A stretch of 64,000 nt of DNA from Oscheius onirici (Eukaryota; Nematoda; Chromadorea; Rhabditida; Rhabditidae). The DNA is taken from positions 5,022,001 through 5,086,000 of the forward strand of contig OW051472.1 in the NCBI GenBank assembly GCA_932521025.1. The letters run 5' to 3'. A program made the position numbers and the translations under genes. The notes beneath the pieces were generated by a model. That model was given only the letters and a program-made list of their open reading frames with translations, was not told where the DNA came from and made no database searches. Positions 1 to 10,100 of this stretch are shown piece by piece (within the stretch, counting starts at the first letter, position 1; each line of letters begins with the position of its first letter).

Positions 1-1736
1 ATGATTCGACGTAATGACTTTCGGTGCTGATTGAGCATGATTCGGCCTAGTTATCAACAAATTGTTTTAACAAGAGAAATTGTCTTGAAACGGCTGCGGA
101 CGGCTTTGTTCGTAGGACACCACGAGTCAGTATGCCTAAAAATAGCGCCTCTCGCTTCATCTGTAATAATTTCCGGGTATACAGTGTATATTTGCGACTT
201 TAGGACAAAACGAATGGCACACGGTCCAACTTTAACGCACTAGTAAAATTCTACGTATCTTTCCTGTGGCATAAAACGTCAAAGATACATCTCCATGCTT
301 TAGAACAATCTTCAGTTTTCAAATGCATTTTTTCTCGACTTGACAGAATCTGGACAACGTTTGACAAGTCGAGTAAAAAAAAGTACTCAGGAACTCCACT
401 CTAGGCTCTCGTCTCCTGCGGTGCGGATGGCTGCCTCTTCTCTTCTACAGGTAAGGTGCTTCTACATTTTTTTAAAATTAGACAAAATCCGCAAGTACTG
501 AATTGTAATTGTCTTCTAACTATCAGTAGGTTTTGCAGCAGAGAGAGAGAGAGCTGCGGATTTCCAAAATCGGTCAAGTTCTAGTCCTCACAACAGTTAT
601 ATAGTAATCTCGCGACTGATTCGAATTGATTTCAGAGATTTCTCACATGAGTCTTGTCCATAGTCTGAAAACTGGCTTTCAAGAAAACACAAAGCCTAGT
701 CTAACCTTGCAAGGTGATTCCGTTTTCATTTTGAGCCGAAATGTTCACAAAGGGAGAGTTAATTCGCATACGATTCTTCAGATTCGATTTCTGAAAACGA
801 AAAAAAGAGCGAAACAATAAAGAAAAACTTTCAGTGAATGCCAATAGCAGTTTTGGGCGCAGGAGAGTACTGTCAGTCTTCCTATTTGTTCAGTGGGTCT
901 CCAAGAACTATACCAAACATGTGGATTCGAGGAGGAGCTCAAAGAACCAAGGATGACCGAGCATGACACCTTCTTTCGAAGGCTGTCAGTCGTGGCGGAT
1001 TCACGACTGACTGTCACGTTGTCGTCTCTGTTTTATACAAAAGAAGTGTTTTGGCGCTACTGTACGCATTGTCAACTGACCGTGTCTAGTGTATCTCTTT
1101 TGTCTAATTTTAAAAAAATGTAGAAGCACCTTACCTGTAGAAGAGAAGAGGCAGCCATCCGCACAATAGACGACTTGCAGCTAGAATACCTCTGGTGACT
1201 GTCGCCATTAGAATTTAGTCTTAACAAGTCTCGACAAGATTTTGTCAAGTCAAGGTTTGAACTAGGAAAAGCACTTGTCGTTGGATTGTCGAAATTTGTC
1301 TAGATTATGAAAAGTTTTGAACATTTCGACGTATTTTCAAGTTGTTTTCCATTTGATATATTCTCCGTTCTTTGCAACATGATCAAAACGCTGGAAGTTC
1401 TGCAAAATGTTTTTAGGTCTCCTCTGGAAACAAACATCGTCTTCTCGCCGTTTTCTCACGTTCCACTACTCTTATTGCAAGAAAGAATTGAATCCTTTTT
1501 CAGCCTCAACTTCTCCTTTTTCTCTCTTCGTAATTAAACCCACGTGGATCCTTATTGCCCCCACGTTAGTGTTCGCATCAGCGCCTTCTCCGAGTTCGAA
1601 AAACCTTCTTCTGGAGCACATAATCCCACGCCTTCTACTGTCACATGCAGTTCCGCAATCCCATATCCGTTCCTCTTCCAGCCTCCTCTCTCCTGAATAA
1701 TACATCCTGCGTCCTCTCTCAACCAAACAGTTTCAG
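1..1736. other. Non-coding stretch apart from the fold-back element
   Basis: No reading frame here has homology I recognise or convincing splice structure. It contains the fold-back element and AT-rich spacer, and forms the upstream region of the SRH-type receptor gene. Confidence 0.5.
421..1164. repeat. Fold-back (inverted repeat) element
   Basis: Positions 421-487 and 1098-1164 are perfect reverse complements (67 bp each) around about 610 bp of non-coding sequence. Imperfect complementarity continues outward: the GACTTGACA-containing stretch near 335-375 resembles the reverse complement of about 1215-1250. I see no transposase reading frame inside. It could be a fold-back transposon or a MITE; I found no clear target duplication. 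Confidence 0.7.
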
Positions 1737-3658
1737 ATGATCGCGTGTCCAGCAATCGATGTCAATTATCCTGGCTACATACAAATACAGCATGGACTAT
1801 CATTTATCACAATTCCTATTAACCTTTTCGCCATATATTGCATAGTTTGGAAGTCGACCAAAGCTATGAGCACATACAGATGGCATCTGTTGTGGCATCA
1901 GATCCTGACTGCTGCTGTTGACTTTCTGGTGAGTTTTTAACGGAGCCTCTTGTTCATCTTACACTAGCCATCCCATGCGTATTCTGTTTGTCCCATTAAA
2001 CCACCAAATCTGAAAATATTAGAGATGCAACCTTTTCAAATATTGTGTCTGGAAGTACATAATAACCCCGCTGACTAACGATTATGACGATAAACTTCTG
2101 GCTCGTGAGAAGTTCAGTCCCTTTGTGACTGTGCGAAGAATACTTGAGTTGAAATTGGTTGTTTCTGTGCACTCAATCAAACACACATTGGAATGTTCGT
2201 GTTGTCTCGAACCAATATTACAAGACTAGAGGATAAAATTAGCTTACAATTAAAATGTGCCTTCAAAGATTGCCATTCTTTGCGGAAAGGAAGCCTCTTG
2301 TTTAATGAAACTCTGAATCAAAAGACCAGAGATCGACGATACTATGAGGAAAAGGTCCTTGATTGAAAACTGCAAGTGATTCATTTTGGAAGACAGAGCT
2401 CTTCGATGTTCTGCAAAGTTTAGCATCTGCTCTGCAACTTTACCAAACATCAGGACGGTGGAAAATGTCTTCTTCGGTCTGAAATTGCATATTTTTTGAG
2501 CGAGATTACTGCAGCGTCCCTCTGAGTAAAAAATCACCTTATAGATAGGCGTAATGTCAATACCAATCTACCTCCTTCCCTTTCCAATGGTCTATCCGAC
2601 CAGCTTCATCAATCGCCTAATGCCCACTCACACTGCCGTCTTTGTCATCTTTCTGCTCATTACTACGTCATTAGCAGCGGTCATTCAACTCTTCGTATAC
2701 CGATATCTCAAGGTTATCTTTCTCTGACAGTCACAGAACAGTTTTTAGGCTACCGGAAGAGAAAACTTTCCATGGCGCTATATTTTTCTTCTCCTCGTCT
2801 CGTATATGATCTGTGCCACTCCGTCCTTCGGTTTCGAGTATATTTATCCAAGAGAGCAGGAAACGTTTCTCCTTCAAATGGCCGAGGTTTATCATTCCAA
2901 CTTCTAAAGAAATCTTTCACAGAATTATTCTTGCTTGACGCACGAGATTCTGGAAATTCCTGGACTCATTGGATATCCTCCTAACTTGATAGGCCCCTTT
3001 GTTGGCATTCCTATTGCTCTGGTCAACGTGTATATGATCGCAATCTGCACGACGATGATTATCTGGACTAGGAACTACTTGAAAGGAAACAATCTTTCGG
3101 CAAATACTGCTCGGCTCGAGAGAAAGTTTCTAATCACCCTGATATTACAGGTAAGTTAGAAGATGATTGAGACTGATACAAAACAGGTGCTGTCTCCCAT
3201 CGTCATTGTACACGTTCCTGGCCTAGTATTCATGTATATACAGGCGAATCGAGTCTTTGGCTATGAAGGTAGGTCCGGTTTGAATATCTGGTACGAATGT
3301 CCGGAATCCCGGAAACCTTCTGCTGCTGATTAGCGTCTCCATGACGCAAAATGTTCAGAACGGCTTTTTCCGCTAAAGAGCACATCCTATTTTCAGTGGT
3401 TGGTCTGATTTGCGTCACAACGCTCTCGGTTTATGGAGCTCTATGTGGCATATTCATTGTTCTACTGACTCCCAATTACCGTCACTTTAACTCTTGCTGC
3501 TACACGTCCACTGTGAGCAAAGTCATCTCGACTTTGGAGTCTTCTCTGCCACCGAAGTGAAAATTCTCTTTTTCTTTATATATCTTCATTTCAGTGAACC
3601 GCGACGATGGAGTAGTACAAAAGAGATCAAGGAGAAACTATTCATTCGTAAGCCCTGA
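1737..3658 (+). CDS. SRH-type nematode chemoreceptor (7TM GPCR)
   Basis: Seven exons (1737-1928, 2545-2712, 2749-2886, 2923-3150, 3187-3268, 3397-3556, 3595-3658) join without a stop into 343 residues, the usual length of the nematode Str/Srh chemoreceptor superfamily. Hydrophobic segments alternate with short loops: GLSFITIPINLFAIYCIVW near the N-terminus, then FVIFLLITTSLAAVIQLFVY, YIFLLLVSYMICATPSF, IGPFVGIPIALVNVYMIAI, FLITLILQVLSPIVIVHVPG and LICVTTLSVYGALCGIFIVL. The C-terminal tail is short and basic. Such receptors normally act in chemosensory neurons; ligand unknown. The first intron (about 616 bp) carries a dispersed palindromic repeat. The start is the first in-frame ATG, directly after TTTCAG, so an upstream exon or trans-splice site is possible. 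It converges on the next gene with only 39 bp between stop codons. Confidence 0.8.
2405..2485. repeat. Dispersed palindromic repeat, copy 1
   Basis: It contains GATGTTCTGCAAAGTT followed by an imperfect inverted copy ending in AAACATC, then a GACGGTGGAAAATG flank. Similar copies occur near 31870, 38650, 39530 and 54900. It lies in the first intron of the SRH-type receptor gene. Confidence 0.55.
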
Positions 3659-3697
3659 CACACTGGAATGATATTCAATAACAATTTTCGCAAAAGT

Positions 3698-5430
3698 CTA
3701 GCCCGTGTTTTCCCGTACGATAATTGGCCGACCGCCATCTTTGCTGGCGTGAATATTCTTGATGACGATGACAATGGCCAAAATGTGACAAATGTTCACG
3801 ATGGCCATGACGATTCGATAGAGGGTGAAGGTGAAGCAGCGGCGCACATTCTCCCTAAATAAATACACTGTCGTGTCTGTGGTTCTGCCATGGCATCTGT
3901 CCGGGAGCTCAAACAAGTCAAGTACTGTTTGGATTATATGACAAGTCACTTTTAGAGGTTACAAATTTGTTTGGGAGCGGCTGGTTCTAGATTAAATTGA
4001 CATAAGAAACAGTTCTTACATATAATCGGTCGAAAAGGAGGGAAGTAATTTAAAAAAGGGGGAAGTAATTTAACCCGCTAATATATAACATACGCGAATT
4101 CCTGTTGTTCTTCATGTTTCCCACGTTCCCCGAAACTTGCAAACTGATGGGAAAGTTTCTTTGAAAAGAAAGCATGTACACACCTCGTGTTATGCTTCGG
4201 ATTCAGTGGAAGACATGGCCAGAAGAAGCGTAATTTGGTGAATTTGATGATGCCCCAAGTCAGGGCGACCAGTTTGATGCAGGAGGAAAAGAAGACTGGA
4301 TTGGCCAGCGAGAGACGAGGCTCGTTCGTGAAGAGCAGATTCATCATAATCGGAAGAGGCACCTGCAAGAAGATCAAAGTTCGGGCTCTGAACGATTGGA
4401 AGAGGGACTGAACAACTGCACTTGTCTGACTAGAGACTGATTGGCCGTCGGCAAAACAAAACCCAGCCCAACATAAATATTGCCTCTGATTTGTTGATTA
4501 ATAAAAGGATAGTGGTCAATGCGGGGTTGCCTGTCAAAATTTGGAATGAAAAAGCATCTATACTTCATTTGGGAAATCTGGGAAGGATTAAAGTCCAAAA
4601 GCGTTTTAAAAATCCCTGCTGGTTTGTACCGACTGTGAATGAACACTAGCCGAGAGCAACAATCAAAACTCTAGAGTTTTTCCTCTTCAGTTGTACTAAC
4701 CCCTATCCCCTTTCACTTATGTTTTAGCAAAGGTTTCCATTTACATCTCAACTTCAAGCCTGTTACCAATAAGCCTTGGTCATCCGGACCGCCATGATCG
4801 TTTACGACTTCAATATGTGCTGTCTGTCGGGCCATAAAGCCTTCGGGCAAGAATGCTTGTTACATACAGCGGGTCGAGGAACACATGACCCGGGACCCGG
4901 GGCAGATGACTCGTTTTTGCAGCAATTACGTCAATGTCTCTCTCACCTCTTCCAAAGCCAGAACCATACTTTTGGCCAGACGAGCGTAGAAAACATTTTC
5001 CTCGTCGTGCTTCAACGTCTGACAGACATCGATCATCTCAAAAATGTAGACAAATATTGAAACACCTGAATGAGAATCTTTTGGGCAATCTTACAGAAAA
5101 ACCTGTGAAGAAAAAGTACCCGTAAGCTGCCAAAATTGCTACTTCGCTTTGAAAGTTGCCGAGAAACTCGGCGATTCGGTTACAGACGAGCATATCGGCC
5201 ATCAGATCGAGTGTAGAGGCAATCAGAGTGACAAAAGCCACGATTCGGACAGGCGGAGCCCATTCCAGATGGTTTCTGAAATCGTCTGATTATTCGTGAA
5301 TCGAGTCTTCTCTACTCCACAAACTCGTTTATCCAACCTGAAAAAGTGCAGTTTTTCCACATTGTCCGTGGAATCAAATCTTCGGAAATACTCCAGTGAG
5401 CACCCCTTTTCATTCAAATATTTTGGCCAG
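3698..5430 (-). CDS. Multi-pass membrane protein of unknown function (5' end not found)
   Basis: On the minus strand, exons join in one frame: from about 5430 (YTWPKYLNEKGCSLEYF), 5265-5100 (APPVRIVAFVTLIASTLDLM; VAILAAYGYFFF), 5065-4952 (SIFVYIFEMIDVC), about 4362-4173 (PLPIMMNLLFTNEP; CIKLVALTWGIIKFTKLRFF) and about 3860-3698 (MAIVNICHILAIVIVIKNIH), ending at TAG. At least five hydrophobic segments predict an integral membrane protein. The segment FWPCLPLNPKHN looks like a conserved cytosolic loop, but I do not recognise the family. The first exon seen begins after an acceptor contributed by one arm of the 72-bp palindrome, so upstream exons are missing or displaced. It is not obviously an SR-type receptor. 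Confidence 0.6.
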
Positions 5431-5433
5431 GTA

Positions 5434-5588
5434 TAGTCTGTAAAGTAGTTACTGAGAATAATTAGTCCTTTAAATTTAGAACAAAAACGTTGGGTCCCGA
5501 CACGAGTTGGACTAAATCGTGTCGGGACCCAACGTTTTTGTTCTAAATTTAAAGGACTAATTATTCTCAGTAACTACTTTACAGACTA
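5434..5588. repeat. Perfect 72-bp inverted repeat with 11-nt loop
   Basis: Positions 5434-5505 and 5517-5588 are exact reverse complements with only 11 nt (GTTGGACTAAA) between them. The arm nearest the membrane-protein gene contains, on the minus strand, CTTTACAG, the splice acceptor for that gene's exon. One arm is therefore probably original intron sequence and the other an inverted copy. Such perfect cruciform-forming palindromes are usually unstable, so this is recent, under turnover, or an assembly fold-back artefact. Confidence 0.9.
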
Positions 5589-5890
5589 AGAGAACCCCTT
5601 AGACAGATGATTCCGTCGAAAGGTTAAATTTTTTATCCCTAGTTTTTTTTTATTTATTTAATTTAATTTATTCACGATATCAACGCGTTCACGTGTCGCA
5701 ATTTACACTGGTTCCATTGGGTGGGATCTTCTCTAGCTACTCTCGTCCATCCCTAGTTTACTCTCGTTTTTGTACTTACCAATACATTGCTCCGAAAGTG
5801 CAATGCTGTATGTTTATCGTGGCAAAAAAAGACCTTCGGTTGTTAAAAACTTGGCAACTGGATGTAAACGTTTGACAGATACGTGCAGAA

Positions 5891-6350
5891 CAGGGTTGGG
5901 CGAGCAGCGATTTTTTGTGCGAGCGCGAGAGCTTCTCCTCTCAATTTTAGCGCGAGCACGAGCAGATTTTTTATTTGCATGCGAGCGCGAGCACTATAAA
6001 CTGCTCGCGAGCGCGAGCACTTTCTCAAATATGGAAATTGGACTTTTTCGATTTTTATCAATCATTTTCGATATTTTTTGATCTTATTTTCATTTATTAT
6101 TGTAGAATATCCTATTTGGAACGTTTTGATACCAAAACGACCGAAAAAAAAATCGGAAAAAAAATATAAAAATCGAAAAAGGATAAGCAAAATTGGAGAC
6201 ATTTTTCAAAATCTACCGCGTTTTTATCAGATCGGTGTGGGACCCACTGCTCGTAGGTTGCTCGCGAGCACAGCTCTGCTCGCATTTTCAAATTTTGTGC
6301 TCGCACTATCAGCTGCTCGCGGTGGGAGCGCGAGCGCTTGCCCAACCCTG
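5891..6350. mobile_element. hAT-type MITE rich in GCGAGC repeats
   Basis: The 460-bp element begins CAGGGTTGGGCGAGC and ends with the inverted counterpart GCTTGCCCAACCCTG. It is flanked by an identical 8-bp direct repeat, GTGCAGAA (5883-5890 and 6351-6358). CAGGGTTGGG ends and 8-bp target duplications are hallmarks of hAT transposons. The interior has many GCGAGCGCGAGC-like repeats in inverted arrangement near both ends and no transposase frame, so it is non-autonomous. Confidence 0.9.
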
Positions 6351-6358
6351 GTGCAGAA

Positions 6359-7185
6359 ACATTTTTTCTGCGCTCGATAATATCTAGACTACCAAAGCTT
6401 TGAGTCAAAGAATCTATCAGCTTGGCAACTTTGGGATGACTTTTAAACAGATTATGGAATGGAACTTACGCTGGTCCTTCGGGATCCTTCCAAGCAAGAC
6501 GCCATCCCATGGCTTGTGAAATGCTGCCAGCGGCGGGGGTTGACCGCTTGAGTTGCACAAAACACCGCTGCTGCTCCCCGTCTCTTCTCTACCCGGAGAT
6601 ACGCCCACCCGACTAGAGCAACGGGGAGACAAGCTTTTCCAGCTTCTTGGATTTCACTTGACTCATTCCTGTTCCTCCGGTTTGACTAGTTGAATGGCAC
6701 AGCGAATCTGAAGAAGAGGGACGATAGGATAACCAAAATGGCTGTTGTGTTCTGCAAATTCGTAGCCCCTGATCTCTCGTATTCTAACAAGCCTCATTTT
6801 TGTCTTTGAAATCTTTGACAAAGATCTTCCAAAAAGTTTACTCAAACAACCATTAATCTCCTATTCTACGTCGTTTCCGCCGTGACACGCGGTTCCAATT
6901 AAAGGAGACCACGTATATACAAACAGACTATAAATACTGGTAATACTATAGCAGGCACCCCCCTCCATTCAAATATTTTGGCGCGCAATGTGTGAAATCA
7001 GGATTTTCACCACTTTTCCGTTATTTTTTCACGTTCTAGATGTGTTTATCGAACTCGGCGTCAAATATAACCCCCAGGATGCCGAAATACTTGAAAAATT
7101 AGGCGAAATACTTCAGAATAAGCAACATCGCTAACATATTGCACCCCCCCCCCAAGATTTTCTCTAGATTTTTCACTATTTTATT
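6359..7185. other. Non-coding stretch
   Basis: No supported exon. Near 6958-6986 there is a stretch sharing ATTCAAATATTTTGGC and a preceding C-run with the membrane-protein exon at about 5403-5430, possibly a small duplication. Confidence 0.35.
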
Positions 7186-7189
7186 CGAT

Positions 7190-10100
7190 TGGACACTCAC
7201 CCAATGGGTAGTTTTTGATGCTGCGTTCGATAAAAGCAGCTAGAACGTGAAATAATACTGGAAAAATGGTTAAAAACGCGAATTTAGTCACTTTATTACG
7301 AGAGCCCAACAGCGCTCCATCAGAGCGTAGACGTCGTTCGGACAGGAAGCCGGCTTTGGAGGACGCATGCCTGTAATGGTCAAACCCGTAATGTATAGGC
7401 ACACGAGGGGAAGGGCATCCCGGGCCGAATATTTCCTAACGGTGTGTGTCTTTTATGGTTTTATATTGCTATTCCCTTTTCGTCTTGGGGGAATGTGAAG
7501 CGGTGTCTTTGACTGTTTGCTAAAAAAAAAGGCACAATTTTTGAACTCTCCTCCTTTGAGGGCGGGAAAATTTCAATTTGATCATAATCTTACCAGCCAG
7601 AGCATAAGAAACGACCTCGTGGTTGCTCAACGTATCAAAAGGAACACCGAGGTAGCTGAAGATCTCCCACATTGTAACTCCTAGCGAAAGTATTTAATAA
7701 GTTTCTTCCTCCTACCAAATATCACTTTTTGAACTAAACGATGATCACTGATAGCTTCGGGAGGAAGCCATCTAACGGGAAGAAGAGACTGATTCTGCAT
7801 TCTGTAGTAGTCGGAATTGTAAGAGAGTCGACGAGACATTCCAAAGTCGGAGATCTGAACGGTTCCGAATGGATGTCAGTCAGACCTTGACAGAAATGGT
7901 CGGTCGTTGTTTGGGATTCCGGCACATCTGATCTGATTCTCCGTCAAATGACATATCTGCTGCGCTACCAGGTAGCAAAGACCTCGAGCAATCTGAATTG
8001 GTATAAATATACTCAAGTTGTTCCAGCTGTAATAAAGTTCAGTTGCCCTTATTGAACGAGGAAATGCTTGCAGAAGATTAAAGAAACACACCTGGCGAAC
8101 AATGAACTTCAACTCCGACAGATCTAGGGCGACCGGAAAGGATGCGTAACTGCCAGGCTGAGGAGCTCGAGCCTTCAGATACGAGCGCAGGTCACCTGAT
8201 AAACGATTAGTTTCAAATGTTGTCTTTCATGAATCAAATGTGCCTCTTTCGTATTTTCTTTCATAGAGGACTTGTCGGGACGCGTTTTGGTACAATTTCG
8301 AAATTCAACTCGAATAAAATGAGGCGTTTCTCACAAAACTTTCTTCAAAAATCTAATCGCATTGTATTGTATCCTGACATGACTCTCCACTCACCCAGTC
8401 TCATCATTTCAAAGACGAGCAAAAGTCTGTCTCCGTCCCTCGTCAGACCGTACAGTCGGACAATATTGTCGTGATCCAGTCGACAGAGAACAGTAGCCTC
8501 CTTTTCCACCTCGGCATCAGCTTCAGCCAGTGCCTTGACGGCAACAGATCGAGGGCCCTTTTGCTTTTGCTCCCAGGTTCCACAGTACACAGCTCCAAAA
8601 GCGCCTTTGCCTGTCTGTTCATGAATCTGTACGGTTCCACCCTTGATGCAAGGGATCACATGTTCTGTTTAGTCACTACTAGACATGGAGAGTCTCTCTT
8701 CCAGTCGGGGTGATGGCTGATGCTCTTACATTCTCCAGTGCCGTTCAATCCCATTTCGTTATCCTGAACAAGTAGTAGAGCATCGAGCAAGGGATCCGTA
8801 CCTGTGAACAAAAGATGAAAGTATAGTCTCCAGATAAGTGATCCTCAGGACAGTCGGTACAGCTGGCTGCGAAAATGTTGAAGACGCGACGGTGGAAGAG
8901 CGAATGACTGAAAGAGGTCGGTTCAGTAGATGAAGGAAAGAAAAATTTACGCAACATCTGGACGGATAACCATCGTGCTCCAGAATTTTGCCGAAGATGC
9001 AGAATCGGGTAGGGAGGAGGTGATGTTCTCCTGCAAAGTTGGAAAATTACAGAACCACTCTTCAAAAGTACGTAATTCTCCTCAAAGACTACTTTTTTGA
9101 ACTTTGAGAAGTTCTACAATTGCAGAAAACCACTGGAGGATTTCGAACTCAGTTCATTTCGCTATATAATCTAATCCAAACTGACCCCTTTTGAATCCAC
9201 CGTGAGACTGATCCTCTCATTCGGATAGCCTAAATACCAGTGGTAATGAAGAGGCATCCGATTCGTCCACCTGTAAACTCAATGGCGTAGGAACGCGAAC
9301 CTGGAATAAAAATGACATTTAGGCCTTCAATGCTAGTTCCTCCTCGAAAATCAAAGTGTGGTAATATTACCTAAGTCTCCTCGGACATCAGCGTTCGCCC
9401 TGAGCGACAGGAAAAAGGCTGGAAAGATGTCCGACCTATGCTCCTGTCAAGCACCTGTCCTATACTTCTAGTCTTCGAGAGAATTAATCTTGAGTTGTCC
9501 GAAGGGCACACATGCTAATTAGTTCGGTCAGTCACGTGCATGTCCTTCTCCTGTCTAAGACCCTCATATCTCGCCCGGATGAGGAACTTTTTCAAAGGGA
9601 TCAATACAGAGTCACCCCTTTTGTCTCCCGACAAACATAGCGACATAGATCGTGCTGTTACTCGAATTGGAAAACACAGGGGCTGTACGCAGTGCCAGCA
9701 GACGACGTTGATCAGACCGAGGTCTATTTCAGTTACGTTGGCGATTTCTAATCGAAGAGAGCGGTCATCAACGAGTTCAGTGTGATTGTGTCCTGTACGA
9801 CTACCTTGCCATTTAAAGTATCGTCTAAATGGATCAAATTGAATGTCATCGGATTTTCCTCTGATTCTTGTATTGTTAGCGGAGAAAGGAAGAATTTTTT
9901 TGTATTCCAAATGGAACGGCTGTCCCAAATGTACCTTGTGGATACAACTCGGCTCGCGGACAGTTTGGAGAACAGTGAAACTGTCGAGGCGGATGAACGT
10001 TGAGATGTTCAAAATGAGACTCACAGGAACAGACCAGTGGACAATTAGAGATGTCGACTTGTTGCGAAGTGGATGTGAAGCGCGACTGCCATTGAAATGA

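Noticed and set aside
6417-6845. Minus-strand frames as upstream exons of the membrane protein or end of trk
   Set aside because: No splice sites in phase and no family motif.
9540-10100. Plus-strand open frames over the Trk ectodomain
   Set aside because: They are antisense shadows of the Ig/LRR exons, which have clear family motifs on the minus strand.
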